From the NCBI GenBank assembly GCA_901538445.1, contig LR594584.1, positions 1,701,111 through 1,765,110 of the forward strand: a DNA stretch of 64,000 nucleotides. The letters are read 5' to 3'. Positions 1-9,474 of the stretch are shown piece after piece. The position numbers and the translations under genes are program-made. The notes below the pieces were generated by a model that was not told where the DNA came from, did no database searches, and was given only the letters and a program-made list of their open reading frames with translations. Positions within the stretch are counted from its first letter, which is position 1. Each line of letters begins with the position of its first letter. Source of the stretch: Gemmataceae bacterium (lineage in GTDB: Bacteria > Planctomycetota > Planctomycetia > Gemmatales > Gemmataceae).

Positions 1-564
1 GGGGGAGGCCCCCCGCCGGCCGCTCGGGGCAGTCGTTGCCCCGCACACCTTCAATCGGACTCCGGTGACGGGAGATTGCGAGTGTCGCGTGTGCTCTCTT
101 CACAATTGCGCGGAAGATGTACCGGTTGCACCGGGTGTTCGCGTGGTGCGAATCAGGGGGTCGTCGGTTTTGCAGCAGTTACTGCGCACCCACTGCGCAA
201 AGACGTGGTCCACCACGCTTCGGGCGCTGCTCACCACGCTCCCGGATCCCACGCACGGGAACCGCGAGTGCCCGGGTGCCGGGGGCGCGCGGAAACCGGC
301 CCCGGGCGACCGCCGGGCGGACCTGAGGCGAACTCGCCCGGGGACCGGATGTGGCGGCCCCGCGGTGCCGACTTTGCCGGTCGTTCCCACGGAATCAGTT
401 GCGACCCGCGGGGTTCCGTTCTAGAACAAGTTCCGTGTGGCCCCTCTCCCACCCGCCGCACGCCTCTCCCGCAGCCCGTCGCCCGAACCGCCACTTCGCC
501 GCGAAGCGCGAACCGCGTTCGGCCACGCCCGTACTTGCCCCCAACTCGGAGAGGTGGCCCCCCG
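1..564. other. Non-coding stretch upstream of amt
   Basis: I see no convincing gene here. The first 14 bases form a short GC hairpin that could end a gene lying to the left. At 25-40 there is a weak GG-N10-GC match to a sigma-54 promoter, but it is more than 500 bp from amt and I do not rely on it. The open frame that runs into amt from upstream has no planctomycete-like protein features and is most likely GC-driven. Confidence 0.5.
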
Positions 565-1854
565 ATGACACCCGAAGTTCAGGTCCTGCTCAACACGCTC
601 TGGGTGGTGACCGCCGCCATCCTGGTGTTCTTCATGCAAGCCGGGTTCGCGCTCGTCGAGAGCGGCATGGTGCGGGCGAAGAACGCCGTCAACGTCATCA
701 TGAAGAACTACTGCGACATGTGCGTCGGCGCGCTGGGGTTCTGGGCCATCGGGTACGGGCTCATGTTCGGGGCCAACCCGACCGGGTGGTTCGGGACGAC
801 GAAGTTCGCCCCGAACTCGGGCGAGCCGTTCGAGTTCTCGCTGCTGTTCTTCCAGATGATGTTCGCGGCGACCGCGGCGACGATCGTGAGCGGCGCGCTG
901 GCCGAGCGGATCCGGTTCAACGCCTACCTCGTCGGGTCGTTCCTGATCACCACGTTCGTTTACTCCCTGTACGGCTCGTGGGCGTGGAACGAGAACGGGT
1001 GGTTGAAGCAGATCGGGTTCATCGACTTCGCGGGCTCGACCGTGGTCCACACGGTCGGCGCGTGCTGCGCGCTGGCGGGGCTGGCGGCGCTGGGGCCGCG
1101 GACCGGGCGGTTCGCGAAGGACGGCACCCCGCGGCCGATCCCGGGGCACAACCTGCCGTTCGTCGCGCTGGGCGGGTTCGTGCTGTGGCTCGGGTGGTTC
1201 GGGTTCAACGCCGGGAGCACCACGGCGGCCGACCTGAGCATCGGCAAGATCGCGCTGAACACCCACATGGCCGGGTGCGCCGCGGCCGTGTCGGCGCTGC
1301 TCCTGTGCGGCCTGCTCGGGCGACCGGTGCTGCTGACGACGATGGTGAACGCGAGCCTCGCGGGGCTGGTGGCCGTCACCGCCGGGTGCGCGTTCGTGAC
1401 CCCCGGCTCGGCCGTGGTCATCGGCCTGATCGCCGCGCCGGTGATGATGCTCGGCGAGGCGTTCCTCGACGCGTTCAAGATCGACGACGCGGTCGGCGCG
1501 ATCCCGGTCCACGGGTTCTGCGGCGTGTGGGGGACGGTCGCGGTCGGCGTCTTCAAGGAGGGCGGGGCCGACGTGAAGCAGATCTGCGTCCAGCTCCTCG
1601 GGTCGGCGACCGCGTTCCTGTTCGTGTTCCCGACCGCGTACGTGATGTACCGCGCGATCGGCGCGTGGATGAAGCTCCGGGTGGCGAGCGTCGACGAGCA
1701 GCGCGGCCTCGACTTCACCGAGCACGGCGAGGTCGGGTACCCCGAGTTCCAGGAGGGGTTGCTCCACGGCGGCACCTCCGCGGCCCCGGCCGCCCGGCCC
1801 GCCGCGGCCCCGGCCGTGCGCCCGTCCGTCGCCGCCCCCGTCGGGAGGAACTGA
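565..1854 (+). CDS. amt: Ammonium transporter (Amt/MEP/Rh family)
   Basis: Inner-membrane channel protein of 429 residues that conducts ammonium or ammonia into the cell. The family signatures are clear: DFAGSTVVHTVGA carries D154 and H162, equivalent to E. coli AmtB D160 and H168, and IPVHGFCGVWGT carries H316, equivalent to H318, so both pore histidines are present. Hydrophobic segments run from residue 6 to about 385, consistent with eleven membrane spans. The tail contains the regulatory GLDFTEHGE motif that contacts PII proteins in this family. The ATG at 565 was chosen because the family sequence begins there and GGAGAGG lies just upstream. No glnK/PII gene is adjacent; the next gene starts 3 bases after the stop, so the two are probably cotranscribed. 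Confidence 0.96.
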   Translation: MTPEVQVLLNTLWVVTAAILVFFMQAGFALVESGMVRAKNAVNVIMKNYCDMCVGALGFWAIGYGLMFGANPTGWFGTTKFAPNSGEPFEFSLLFFQMMFAATAATIVSGALAERIRFNAYLVGSFLITTFVYSLYGSWAWNENGWLKQIGFIDFAGSTVVHTVGACCALAGLAALGPRTGRFAKDGTPRPIPGHNLPFVALGGFVLWLGWFGFNAGSTTAADLSIGKIALNTHMAGCAAAVSALLLCGLLGRPVLLTTMVNASLAGLVAVTAGCAFVTPGSAVVIGLIAAPVMMLGEAFLDAFKIDDAVGAIPVHGFCGVWGTVAVGVFKEGGADVKQICVQLLGSATAFLFVFPTAYVMYRAIGAWMKLRVASVDEQRGLDFTEHGEVGYPEFQEGLLHGGTSAAPAARPAAAPAVRPSVAAPVGRN

Positions 1855-1857
1855 CCC

Positions 1858-2562
1858 GTGACCCCGCAACAAGAAGCCTCGCGCCGCCGGCGGATCGTGT
1901 ACCACGCGGCCCGGAACCGGCTCCCGGACGAGATGGTCAGCGCCGCGGTGAAGCTGTGCGACCGCGAGTTCCAGGCGCTGCCGGTGTTCTCGGTCCAGAA
2001 GTTCATCTCGCGGCTCACGGAGGCGGTCGGCCCGCCGCCGAAGCCGGGGGAGCTGTTCACCGCGATGAACCGGCTGCGGGTGGTCGCCGACCTCGACGCG
2101 ATCGGGCCGGACCCGGTCGGCGGGGCCGCCCCCGCCACAACTGCGCCACCCGCACCGGAGCCCGCGCCCCGGTTCCGGCCGGCCGCACCGGCGTCCGGGT
2201 CCGGGCGGATCGACAGTTGGGCGGCGGCGTTCACGGCGCTCATGAACGGGGTGCTCGGCGAGCTGCGGCACCTCGGGCCGGACCTGCCGGACGCGGCCCG
2301 CGCCGGCGTCGCACTGCGGGTCCAAAAGGCGGACCTCGGGCCGCAGGGGTACGCGGAGTTGAACGCCTGGGCCGACGGGCAGGTCGCCGCGTTCACCGAC
2401 CGGCTCTCGACGAAGGACATGCACGCCGGGCTGCACGAGCTCTACCTGTGGGTGTGCGAGGAACTCGGCCCGGTGGAGTGCGACCGCGTGTTCGGGGCCG
2501 TGCTCCGCGAGGTGTCCGCGCTGCCCGGCGCCGCGCAATTCCCGCCGCGGAGCCTCATGTGA
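1858..2562 (+). CDS. Hypothetical protein downstream of amt
   Basis: I do not recognise this 234-residue protein. It starts with GTG three bases after the amt stop, with GGGAGGAA at a good distance, so it is very likely translated from the amt transcript. The first 80 residues are basic and look helical. A Pro/Ala-rich linker follows at about 90-120, and the last 110 residues form a Leu- and Ala-rich helical domain. There is no signal peptide and no membrane segment. The location suggests a cytoplasmic role linked to ammonium uptake, but that is inference from position only. Confidence 0.75.
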   Translation: MTPQQEASRRRRIVYHAARNRLPDEMVSAAVKLCDREFQALPVFSVQKFISRLTEAVGPPPKPGELFTAMNRLRVVADLDAIGPDPVGGAAPATTAPPAPEPAPRFRPAAPASGSGRIDSWAAAFTALMNGVLGELRHLGPDLPDAARAGVALRVQKADLGPQGYAELNAWADGQVAAFTDRLSTKDMHAGLHELYLWVCEELGPVECDRVFGAVLREVSALPGAAQFPPRSLM

Positions 2563-2598
2563 CCGGCCCCGAACAGCCGATGAAAGTGTGATGAGTCG

Positions 2599-2629
2599 GC
2601 GGCCGCGGGGCGCAAACCCCCGCGGCCGC
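2599..2629 (+). terminator. Strong GC hairpin after the amt operon
   Basis: A 12-bp GC stem closes over a short loop, followed by a T-rich stretch (GTCGTTCTTCC). It lies 36 bases after the stop of the second gene and is a plausible intrinsic terminator for the two-gene amt operon. Confidence 0.6.
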
Positions 2630-2690
2630 GTCGTTCTTCCGGCGGACGGGCCGCAACTCGAAGCGGCCCCCGACAACCGGGAGAAGGATC

Positions 2691-2996
2691 ATGATCCGCC
2701 AGTTCGCTCTGTCCGCCGTTCTCGCCGCGGGTGCCTTCGCGGGCACCGCCTCCGCCGCCCCGCCCGTCGTGTACGGCCCGGCCGTCCCGTACCGCCCCAC
2801 CGTCACCTACCGCCCGGTCGGGCCGTTCGTGCCGCCCCCGCCGCGCGTCGAGCACCACGACCACCACTACGACGTGTTCGTCCGCCGGCTCTTCGGGTGG
2901 GAGTTGCAGGGCTCCTACGACACCCGGTGGCAGGCCGAGCGGGTCGCGAACCGGCTCCGCGCCCACGGGCAATGGGTCCGCGTGGCGCTGCACTGA
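2691..2996 (+). CDS. Small secreted hypothetical protein
   Basis: This is a 101-residue protein with a clear signal peptide (hydrophobic core at residues 4-18, cleavage expected after ASA near 22). The mature part is Pro- and Tyr-rich, then carries a His cluster (EHHDHHYDVF) and a basic C-terminal half with a WQAERVANRLRAHG segment that looks like a small alpha/beta unit. The ATG has GGGAGAAGG upstream. Function is unknown; export to the periplasm or cell surface is likely. It stands alone between the amt operon and recD2. Confidence 0.75.
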   Translation: MIRQFALSAVLAAGAFAGTASAAPPVVYGPAVPYRPTVTYRPVGPFVPPPPRVEHHDHHYDVFVRRLFGWELQGSYDTRWQAERVANRLRAHGQWVRVALH

Positions 2997-3074
2997 TCCC
3001 TGCGGAGGTGGACATCGGCCGCGGGTCGGGTATCGTCGGGGGTGGGCCGGTGCGCGGCCCGCCGGGGGAATGAC

Positions 3075-5321
3075 GTGGCCGAAGAAGTGACGGGCGTGGT
3101 CGAGCGGATCACGTTCCACAACCTCGACAACGGGTACTGCGTACTGCGGGTGCAGGCCCGCGGGCACCGCGACCTCGTCACCGTCGTCGGCCACACCCAG
3201 CAGGTGGTCGCCGGGGAGTACGTCACCGCGACCGGCGAGTGGACCACCGACCGCACCCACGGCTCGCAGTTCAAGGCCGCCGAGATCAAGACCAACCCGC
3301 CGCACACGGCCGAGGGCATCGCCCGCTACCTCGGCAGCGGGCTCATCAAGGGGATCGGGCCGAAGTTCGCGCAGCGGATCGTCGAGGTGTTCAAGGAGAA
3401 CACGCTCAACGTGCTCGACACGTCGCCGACGTACCTCACCCAGGTGAAGGGGATCGGCCCGAAGCTGATCGAGAAGATCCGCAAGAGCTGGGAGGAGCAG
3501 CGCGAGTCGCGGAAGATCATGGTCTTCCTCCAGTCGCACGGGATCGGCACCGCACGCGCCGTCCGCATCTACAAGACGTACGGTGAGAACGCGATCGAAC
3601 TCATCAAGGCGAACCCGTACCGCCTGAGCGCCGACATCTGGGGCGTCGGGTTCGCGACCGCCGACGAACTCGCCATCAAGCTCGGCCTGCCCCGCGACTC
3701 GCCGTACCGTGCGCAGGCGGCCGTGCGGCACGTCCTGTCGGAAGCGAGCGGCGACGGGCACGTCGGCTACCCCGAGGAACTGCTCTGCACCGCCGCCGAG
3801 CAACTCACGGGCATCCCCGAGCAGGGCATCCGCGACGCGGTCGAGGCGCTCCGCATCACCGACGAGGTGGTGCGCGACAACGTCCAGAGTGCGGAGCGTG
3901 GAACGCGGAACGCGGAATCGAAGACGGAAGAGCCGGCCGACTCGGCTTCCATTCCGCACTCCGCACTCCGCGCTCCGCACTCCGACCTGATCTTCCTCAA
4001 GCCGCTGTTCCTCGCCGAACTCGGCGTGAGCCGCGCGATCAAGGCGCTCGCGAGTGGGCCGCACCCGCTGCCGGCAATCGACATGACGCCGGCCGTCGGG
4101 TGGATCGAGCAGAAGATGGGGATTCAGCTCGCCGGGTCGCAGCGGGCGGCGATCCTCGAAGCGGTGTCGAACAAGCTCGTCGTCGTGACCGGCGGCCCCG
4201 GCACCGGGAAGACCACCATCGTCCGGGCGATCATCGAAATCTTCCTCGCGAAGTCGCTCCGCGTGCTGCTGTGCGCGCCGACGGGCCGGGCGGCGAAGCG
4301 GCTCACCGAGTCCACCGGCCGCGAGGCGAAGACGATCCACCGGTTGCTCGAGTTCGACCCCGGCATCGGCACGTTCCGCCGCGGCCGCGAGAACCCGCTC
4401 GACGCCGACCTCGTCGTCATCGACGAGACCTCGATGGTCGACGTCGTACTGATGAACCGACTGCTCCAGGCGGTGCCGCCGTGGGCCTGCGTCGTGTTCG
4501 TCGGCGACGTCGACCAACTCCCGTCGGTCGGTGCGGGTTCGGTGCTCACGGACCTGATCGAATCGAAGACCGTGCCGGTCGCGCGCCTGACGGAAGTTCA
4601 CCGACAAGCCGGCAGCAGTTGGATCGTGCGGGCGGCGCACGCGGTCAACCACGGGCAGGTGCCCGAGTCGGCCCCGGCCGGCAGCGGCGACTTCTACGTG
4701 ATCGAAGCGACCGAGCCCGAGCAGGTGATCAACGCGATCCGCCAGATGGTGACCGACCGCATCCCGAAGCGGTTCGGCCTCGACCCGTTCCGCGACGTGC
4801 AGGTGCTCAGCCCGCAGGTGAAGACGGCGCTGGGCGTCGCGAGCCTGAACCGCGAGTTGCAGGCGGCGCTGAACCCGCCGCGGCCGGGGCTCGCCGAGGT
4901 GAAGCGGTTCGACAACACCTTCCGCATCGGCGACAAGGTGATGCAGATGAAGAACAACTACGACCGCGAGGTGTTCAACGGCGACATCGGCCGCGTCACC
5001 GCCATCGACGCCACCGACCAGATCCTGCTCGCCGAGTTCGAGGGCCGCGACGTCGAGTACGACTTCAACGACCTCGACGAGCTGCAACTCTCCTACGCCT
5101 GCTCGATCCACAAGTCGCAGGGCAGCGAGTACCCGGCGGTGGTGATCCCGGTCCACTACCAACACTACACGATGCTCCAGCGGAACCTGATCTACACCGG
5201 CATCACCCGCGGCCGCAAGCTGGTGGCCCTGGTCGGCAGCCGCAAGGCGCTGTGGAAGGCCGTCACCAGCGCCGAGACGAAGATGCGCTACTCGCTGCTG
5301 AAGTGGCGGCTGCTGACGTGA
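3075..5321 (+). CDS. recD2: ATP-dependent RecD2-type DNA helicase
   Basis: SF1B 5'-3' DNA helicase of the RecD2/TraA type, 748 residues, working in DNA repair without RecBC. The N-terminal region (1-330) holds helix-hairpin-helix-like repeats (GIGPKFAQRI, GIGPKLIEKI). The motor follows: Walker A GGPGTGKTT near residue 373, Walker B VIDETSMVD near 447, and the late motif HKSQGSEYPAVVIP near 680. The GTG at 3075 has GGGGGA upstream and gives the usual family N-terminus. The odd feature is an in-frame hairpin repeat at 3884-3990 (residues about 271-306) whose translation (SAERGTRNAE, HSALRAPHS) is not family-like; see the separate entry. Reading continues intact across it. Confidence 0.95.
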   Translation: MAEEVTGVVERITFHNLDNGYCVLRVQARGHRDLVTVVGHTQQVVAGEYVTATGEWTTDRTHGSQFKAAEIKTNPPHTAEGIARYLGSGLIKGIGPKFAQRIVEVFKENTLNVLDTSPTYLTQVKGIGPKLIEKIRKSWEEQRESRKIMVFLQSHGIGTARAVRIYKTYGENAIELIKANPYRLSADIWGVGFATADELAIKLGLPRDSPYRAQAAVRHVLSEASGDGHVGYPEELLCTAAEQLTGIPEQGIRDAVEALRITDEVVRDNVQSAERGTRNAESKTEEPADSASIPHSALRAPHSDLIFLKPLFLAELGVSRAIKALASGPHPLPAIDMTPAVGWIEQKMGIQLAGSQRAAILEAVSNKLVVVTGGPGTGKTTIVRAIIEIFLAKSLRVLLCAPTGRAAKRLTESTGREAKTIHRLLEFDPGIGTFRRGRENPLDADLVVIDETSMVDVVLMNRLLQAVPPWACVVFVGDVDQLPSVGAGSVLTDLIESKTVPVARLTEVHRQAGSSWIVRAAHAVNHGQVPESAPAGSGDFYVIEATEPEQVINAIRQMVTDRIPKRFGLDPFRDVQVLSPQVKTALGVASLNRELQAALNPPRPGLAEVKRFDNTFRIGDKVMQMKNNYDREVFNGDIGRVTAIDATDQILLAEFEGRDVEYDFNDLDELQLSYACSIHKSQGSEYPAVVIPVHYQHYTMLQRNLIYTGITRGRKLVALVGSRKALWKAVTSAETKMRYSLLKWRLLT
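3884..3990 (+). repeat. Hairpin repeat in frame inside recD2
   Basis: The left half repeats GCGGAGCGTGGAACGCGGAA-like units and the right half is built of CCGCACTCCGCACTCCGC, the imperfect inverse. The same family recurs inside hom at 60202-60292. It adds about 35 residues to the helicase between the helix-hairpin-helix region and Walker A and keeps the frame open. Confidence 0.85.
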
Positions 5322-5363
5322 CCGCACCTCGAGGTACGGTACGCGCCGAGAAACCCGGTTGGT

Positions 5364-5426
5364 GGCGAACCCTGAGCGCCAGCGAGGGGGTGACGTTCAC
5401 CCCCTCGCTGGCGCTCAGGGTTCGCC
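5364..5426. repeat. Perfect 30-bp palindrome, family A
   Basis: Left arm 5364-5393 starts GGCGAACCCTGAGCGCCAGC; the right arm 5397-5426 is its exact reverse complement, with a 3-base loop. Other members lie at 33051-33128, 53565-53632, 59268-59330 and 62726-62796. Here it stands between recD2 and the next gene. Confidence 0.93.
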
Positions 5427-5569
5427 CAGATCCCCACGCATCCCAACACCACACCCCGCACGCACGCCCCACCGCCCCCCCAATTCCCTACACCCCGCCG
5501 CCGGCATCCGGTACACTGTCCGAACCTGCCCCGCTCACCCGTCTTTCTCCCATGCTCGGAGCGTCACTC

Positions 5570-8500
5570 ATGCGGTTGCTGTTCCGGGGGCTCGCGCCCC
5601 TCGCCCTCCTCCTCGCAACATCGGCGGCCGCCGACGCGCAGCCCAAGGGCGGCCCCCTCTCGCCCGAAGACGCGCTCAAGGCGCTCAAGGTCGCCGACGG
5701 GTTCCAGGTCGAGCTGTTCGCCGCTGAGCCGATGCTCATCAACCCGACCAGCATCGACGTGGACCACAAGGGCCGCGTGTGGGTCGCCGAGGCGGTCAAC
5801 TACCGCCGCAAGAACTTCGGCCGGCCGATCATCCGCCCCGAGGGCGACCGCATCCAGGTGCTGGTCGACGAGAAGGGCGAGGGCAAGGCGACCAAGGCGG
5901 TCACGTTCTACCAGGGCACGGAACTCTACGGCCCGCTCGGCGTGTGCGTCGCGCCTTACGCGGACGGCAAGGGCCAGCGGGTGTTCGTGTGCCAGTCGCC
6001 CGACATCCTCGTGTTCGAGGACAAGGACGGCGACCTGAAGGCCGACGGCCCGCCCAAGAAGTTCCTCACCGGCATCGGCGGGTTCGACCACGACCACGGC
6101 GTCCACGGCATCAACATCGGCCCGGACGGCAAGTTGTACTTCACCATCGGCGACAGCGGCGTGACTGGCCTCCAGAGCGCTGATGGGAAGGGCAAGAAGT
6201 GGGTGAGCAACACGACCGACGTGCAGAAGGGGACCGTCTGGCGCGTGGATCAGGACGGCACGAACCTCGAACTGATCGCCCACAACTTCCGCAACAACTA
6301 CGAGTGCTGCGTCGACAGCTTCGGCGAGGTGTGGCTCTCGGACAACGACGACGACGGCAACCAGCAGACGCGCATCTGCTTCGTGCTGCCCGGCGGCAAC
6401 TACGGGTACGGCCCCCGCGGGGCCGGTCAGACGCACTGGCACGAGGAGCAACCGGGCATCGTCCACAAGACGCTGCGCACCGGCTTCGGCAGCCCGACCG
6501 GCATCACGTTCTACGAGGGCACGCTGTTCCCGAAAAAGTACCAGGGCGCGCTGCTGCACTGCGACGCCGGCCCGCGCGAGGTCCGCTGGTTCCACCGGAA
6601 GCAGAAGGGCGCGGGCTACGAGCTGGAGAAGGAAATCCTGCTGACGAGCAGCGACAACTGGTTCCGCGCCTCGGACGTGTGCGTCGCGCCGGACGGCAGC
6701 ATCTTCGTCGCGGACTGGTACGACCGCGGCGTCGGCGGCCACGGCATGGGCGACCCGACCGACGGCCGCATCTACCGCATCACCCCGAAGGGCCACACCG
6801 GGTACAAGGTGCCCGAGGTGAAGCTCGACACGAATGAGGGCGTGGCGGCGGCACTCGGTTCGCCGAACCTGGCGACGCGGGGGCAGGCAATCGCCGTGCT
6901 GCGGGCGAAGACGAAGCTCGCGGGAGAGATTCCCGACCCCAAGACGATGAGCCCCGAGGAGTACGCTCGGCTCAGTTGGTTCTCGACCCGAGGGCTGAAG
7001 GAGTCGAACTCGAAGTGGATGGCGATCATCGCCGCCGAACTGTCGCAACGCAACGACGAACGGGCCAACGCCCTGGCCGTGCGCCTGCTCCGCTCGCTCG
7101 ACGAGCCCGAACTCGACAAGAAGGCGGCCGCCGGGTTCGACATCGAGAAGCGCGGCCCGGCCGCCCGCCGCGAACTGCTCCTGTGGCTCCGCGACTGGCC
7201 CGCCGACGCCGCGGCACCGATCTTCTACACCCTCGCGAAGCAGTACGACGGGCAGGACATCTTCTACCGGGCGGCGCTGAACATCGCGTGCGGGACCGAC
7301 CCGGCAAGGCGCGACGCGATCCTCGCGGACTTCGACAAGCACTTCCCCGAGTGGGACGACAAGACCGCCGACCTCGTGTGGGAGCTGCGGCCGAAGTCGG
7401 TGCTGCCGCGGCTCGGCAAGCTCCTCGGCGACGCCAAGCTCACCGCGGCGCAGAAGGCGCGTGTGATCGACATCATCGCCGCCAACGACGACCCCGAGGC
7501 CGGCAAGTCGGTGCTGGAGGTGCTCAAGTCGGACGCCGCACCCGAGGTGAAGGCCCGCGCCATCGAGAGCCTCAAGCAGTTCCTCCCGACCAAGTGGAAG
7601 CCGCTCCAGGGGGGCAAGGAACTCGCCGCCGCGCTCGACGACCTGCTCAAGGACGCCAAGACGCAGGCGACCGGCCTGCAACTCGTCGCGGCGGTCGGCG
7701 GGGCGGACCGCGTCGCGGCCGTCGCGGCGATCGCGGGCGACGATAAGGCCGCGCTCGACATCCGCAAGGAGGCCGTTCGCACGCTCGGGAGGATTCCCGC
7801 CGCGGAGTCGGTCGCCGCGCTGGTGAAGGTCGGCACGCCCGAGAACCCGCTCTCGATCCCCGTCGTGCAGGCGCTCGGCGAACTCCTCCCGAAGGGCCAG
7901 AAGCCGCCGGCGTTCTCGACGCAGGCGCTCGAGGCGCTTCAGAAGGCGATCGCCAGCGAGAAGGCGAAGCCGGAGCTGAAGTCGGCGGCGCTCGCGGCGC
8001 TGGCCGGCAACCAGGCCGGCACGCAGTGGCTGCTCGACACGCACAAGAAGAACGAGTTGCCCAAGGAGCTGGTCGCCGAGACCGGCCGGCTGCTGCGGAA
8101 CTCGCCGTTCCAGGGGCTCCGCAACCAGGCGCTGCTCGCGTTCCCCGCGGCCGGCAAGCTCGACCCGAAGAAGCTGCCGCCGGTCGCCGAACTCGCCCGC
8201 CGCGCCGGCGACGTCGCCCACGGCAAGGCGGTGTGGAACGCCAGCCTCGCGGGTAACGCCCAGTGCGCGAAGTGCCACATGGTCCGCGGCGTCGGCGGGC
8301 AGGTCGGCCCGGACCTGTCGATGATCGGCAAGAAGGCGAGCCGCGAGAACCTGTACGAGTCGATCCTGATCCCGTCGAAGGCGATCGCCGACCAGTACAT
8401 CCAGACCTCGGTGACCACGAACACCGAGGTCACGGTCAGCGGCCTGCTCGTCGCCGAGACCGCCGACAGCCTCACCCTCCGCGACGCCAACGGGAAAGAC

Positions 8501-9118
8501 ACCACCGTCCCCAAGAAGGACGTCGAGGGGCCGGTGCGGAAGCTCAAGGTGTCGATCATGCCCGACGACATCGTCGCCTCGCTCACCGAAGACGAACTCG
8601 TTGACCTCGTGGCGTACCTCGAAACGCTGAAGATGGCGTCGTTCACGCCGGACGCCTTCGCCGTCGCCGGCCCGTTCCCGGGCGAGAGCATGGACGCGGC
8701 GCTCGACGCGGTGAGCGGCCCCGAGAAGGGCGACTTCGACCCCGCGGCGAAGTTCGGCACCGTAACCTGGAAGACGATCCGCCCGGACGGCAAGGGCTAC
8801 TTCGACCTCGCGGCGCACCACGGCGCGAAGGGCGCGAACTCGGCGTCGTACCTGTACGCCGAGTTCGACTCCCCCGCGGAGCAGGCCGGCGAGGTGCTGC
8901 TCGGGCCGGACGACGGCGCGAAGCTGTGGGTGAACGGCAAGGAAGTCTTCACGTCGCGCGACACGAAGGCCGCCGCGCCCGAAACGCACAAGGTGCCGGT
9001 GAAGCTCGCGAAGGGCAAGAACACCGTGCTGCTGAAGGTCGCCAACGGCGACAACCCGCACGGCGCGTACTTCAGCCTCACGAGCCCGGAGGAGCTGAAG
9101 GCGGTCTTGAGGAAGTAA
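5570..9118 (+). CDS. PVC-type membrane-bound dehydrogenase with c-type heme domain
   Basis: Exported 1182-residue protein with a multidomain layout typical of planctomycetes. After a signal peptide (1-24), residues about 30-430 form a sorbosone-dehydrogenase-like beta-propeller (PVC membrane-bound dehydrogenase domain; motifs such as DHDHGVHGINIGPDGKLYF). Residues about 430-860 look like HEAT-type helical repeats. The PVC heme domain follows, with the CAKCH heme site near 898-902 and GGQVGPDLSMIG after it. The C-terminal 150 residues resemble a PA14- or galactose-binding-like beta domain. ATG 5570 was preferred over ATG 5552 because GGAG lies 9 bases upstream and the signal peptide begins there. 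It probably oxidises a sugar-like substrate in the periplasm and passes electrons to cytochromes; the substrate is unknown. Confidence 0.9.
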   Translation: MRLLFRGLAPLALLLATSAAADAQPKGGPLSPEDALKALKVADGFQVELFAAEPMLINPTSIDVDHKGRVWVAEAVNYRRKNFGRPIIRPEGDRIQVLVDEKGEGKATKAVTFYQGTELYGPLGVCVAPYADGKGQRVFVCQSPDILVFEDKDGDLKADGPPKKFLTGIGGFDHDHGVHGINIGPDGKLYFTIGDSGVTGLQSADGKGKKWVSNTTDVQKGTVWRVDQDGTNLELIAHNFRNNYECCVDSFGEVWLSDNDDDGNQQTRICFVLPGGNYGYGPRGAGQTHWHEEQPGIVHKTLRTGFGSPTGITFYEGTLFPKKYQGALLHCDAGPREVRWFHRKQKGAGYELEKEILLTSSDNWFRASDVCVAPDGSIFVADWYDRGVGGHGMGDPTDGRIYRITPKGHTGYKVPEVKLDTNEGVAAALGSPNLATRGQAIAVLRAKTKLAGEIPDPKTMSPEEYARLSWFSTRGLKESNSKWMAIIAAELSQRNDERANALAVRLLRSLDEPELDKKAAAGFDIEKRGPAARRELLLWLRDWPADAAAPIFYTLAKQYDGQDIFYRAALNIACGTDPARRDAILADFDKHFPEWDDKTADLVWELRPKSVLPRLGKLLGDAKLTAAQKARVIDIIAANDDPEAGKSVLEVLKSDAAPEVKARAIESLKQFLPTKWKPLQGGKELAAALDDLLKDAKTQATGLQLVAAVGGADRVAAVAAIAGDDKAALDIRKEAVRTLGRIPAAESVAALVKVGTPENPLSIPVVQALGELLPKGQKPPAFSTQALEALQKAIASEKAKPELKSAALAALAGNQAGTQWLLDTHKKNELPKELVAETGRLLRNSPFQGLRNQALLAFPAAGKLDPKKLPPVAELARRAGDVAHGKAVWNASLAGNAQCAKCHMVRGVGGQVGPDLSMIGKKASRENLYESILIPSKAIADQYIQTSVTTNTEVTVSGLLVAETADSLTLRDANGKDTTVPKKDVEGPVRKLKVSIMPDDIVASLTEDELVDLVAYLETLKMASFTPDAFAVAGPFPGESMDAALDAVSGPEKGDFDPAAKFGTVTWKTIRPDGKGYFDLAAHHGAKGANSASYLYAEFDSPAEQAGEVLLGPDDGAKLWVNGKEVFTSRDTKAAAPETHKVPVKLAKGKNTVLLKVANGDNPHGAYFSLTSPEELKAVLRK

Positions 9119-9141
9119 GCGACGTGGGCGAATATCCTGCT

Positions 9142-9330
9142 TTACCCCGAAGGGGTGGGTCATCATTGCCCGGGGCAACGCCCCGGGTCGAGAATCCGGT
9201 AGCCCAGCACCCTGAAGGGGTGCGACAACGGCGCTTGAGGTCGTTGTCGCACCCCTTCAGGGTGCAAACGATTTGTGACGCCGCCCCGGGGCGTTGCCCC
9301 GGGCTACGCTGTCCCACCCCTTCGGGGTGA
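9142..9330. repeat. Compound palindrome of about 190 bp, family C
   Basis: Nested inverted repeats: outer arms TTACCCCGAAGGGGTGGG and CCCACCCCTTCGGGGTGA; middle arms built on GCCCGGGGCAACGCCCCGGG; inner arms GCACCCTGAAGGGGTGCGAC and its inverse. Several arms are themselves palindromes. It fills most of the gap between the heme protein and the TPR gene. Confidence 0.88.
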
Positions 9331-9391
9331 AGACCACATTACCAACCCCTACAACCGGACCACCGAGCGGCCCGCAAGGGCTGCTCTTCGT

Positions 9392-9419
9392 TTGACCGCG
9401 CGGCCGGTGGGGATATAAT
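9392..9419 (+). promoter_or_regulatory. Sigma-70-like promoter for the TPR gene
   Basis: TTGACC at 9392-9397 and TATAAT at 9414-9419 with a 16-base spacer, unusually close to the housekeeping consensus for this GC-rich window. It ends 55 bases before the start of the TPR-like gene. Confidence 0.65.
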
Positions 9420-9474
9420 TTGGTACGCCGGCCGGGCCACCTCTCACCGGTCGGTCTCACGGGGGATTCGCCAC

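Noticed and set aside
25-40. Sigma-54 element for amt
   Set aside because: Only GG and TTGC fit, and it is more than 500 bp from the gene.
76-564. N-terminal extension of the ammonium transporter
   Set aside because: The upstream codons are open but not hydrophobic or family-like, and an RBS precedes ATG 565.
5564-9178. A 1204-codon minus-strand frame opposite the PVC heme protein
   Set aside because: Low-complexity shadow; the plus strand has signal peptide, propeller and CxxCH.
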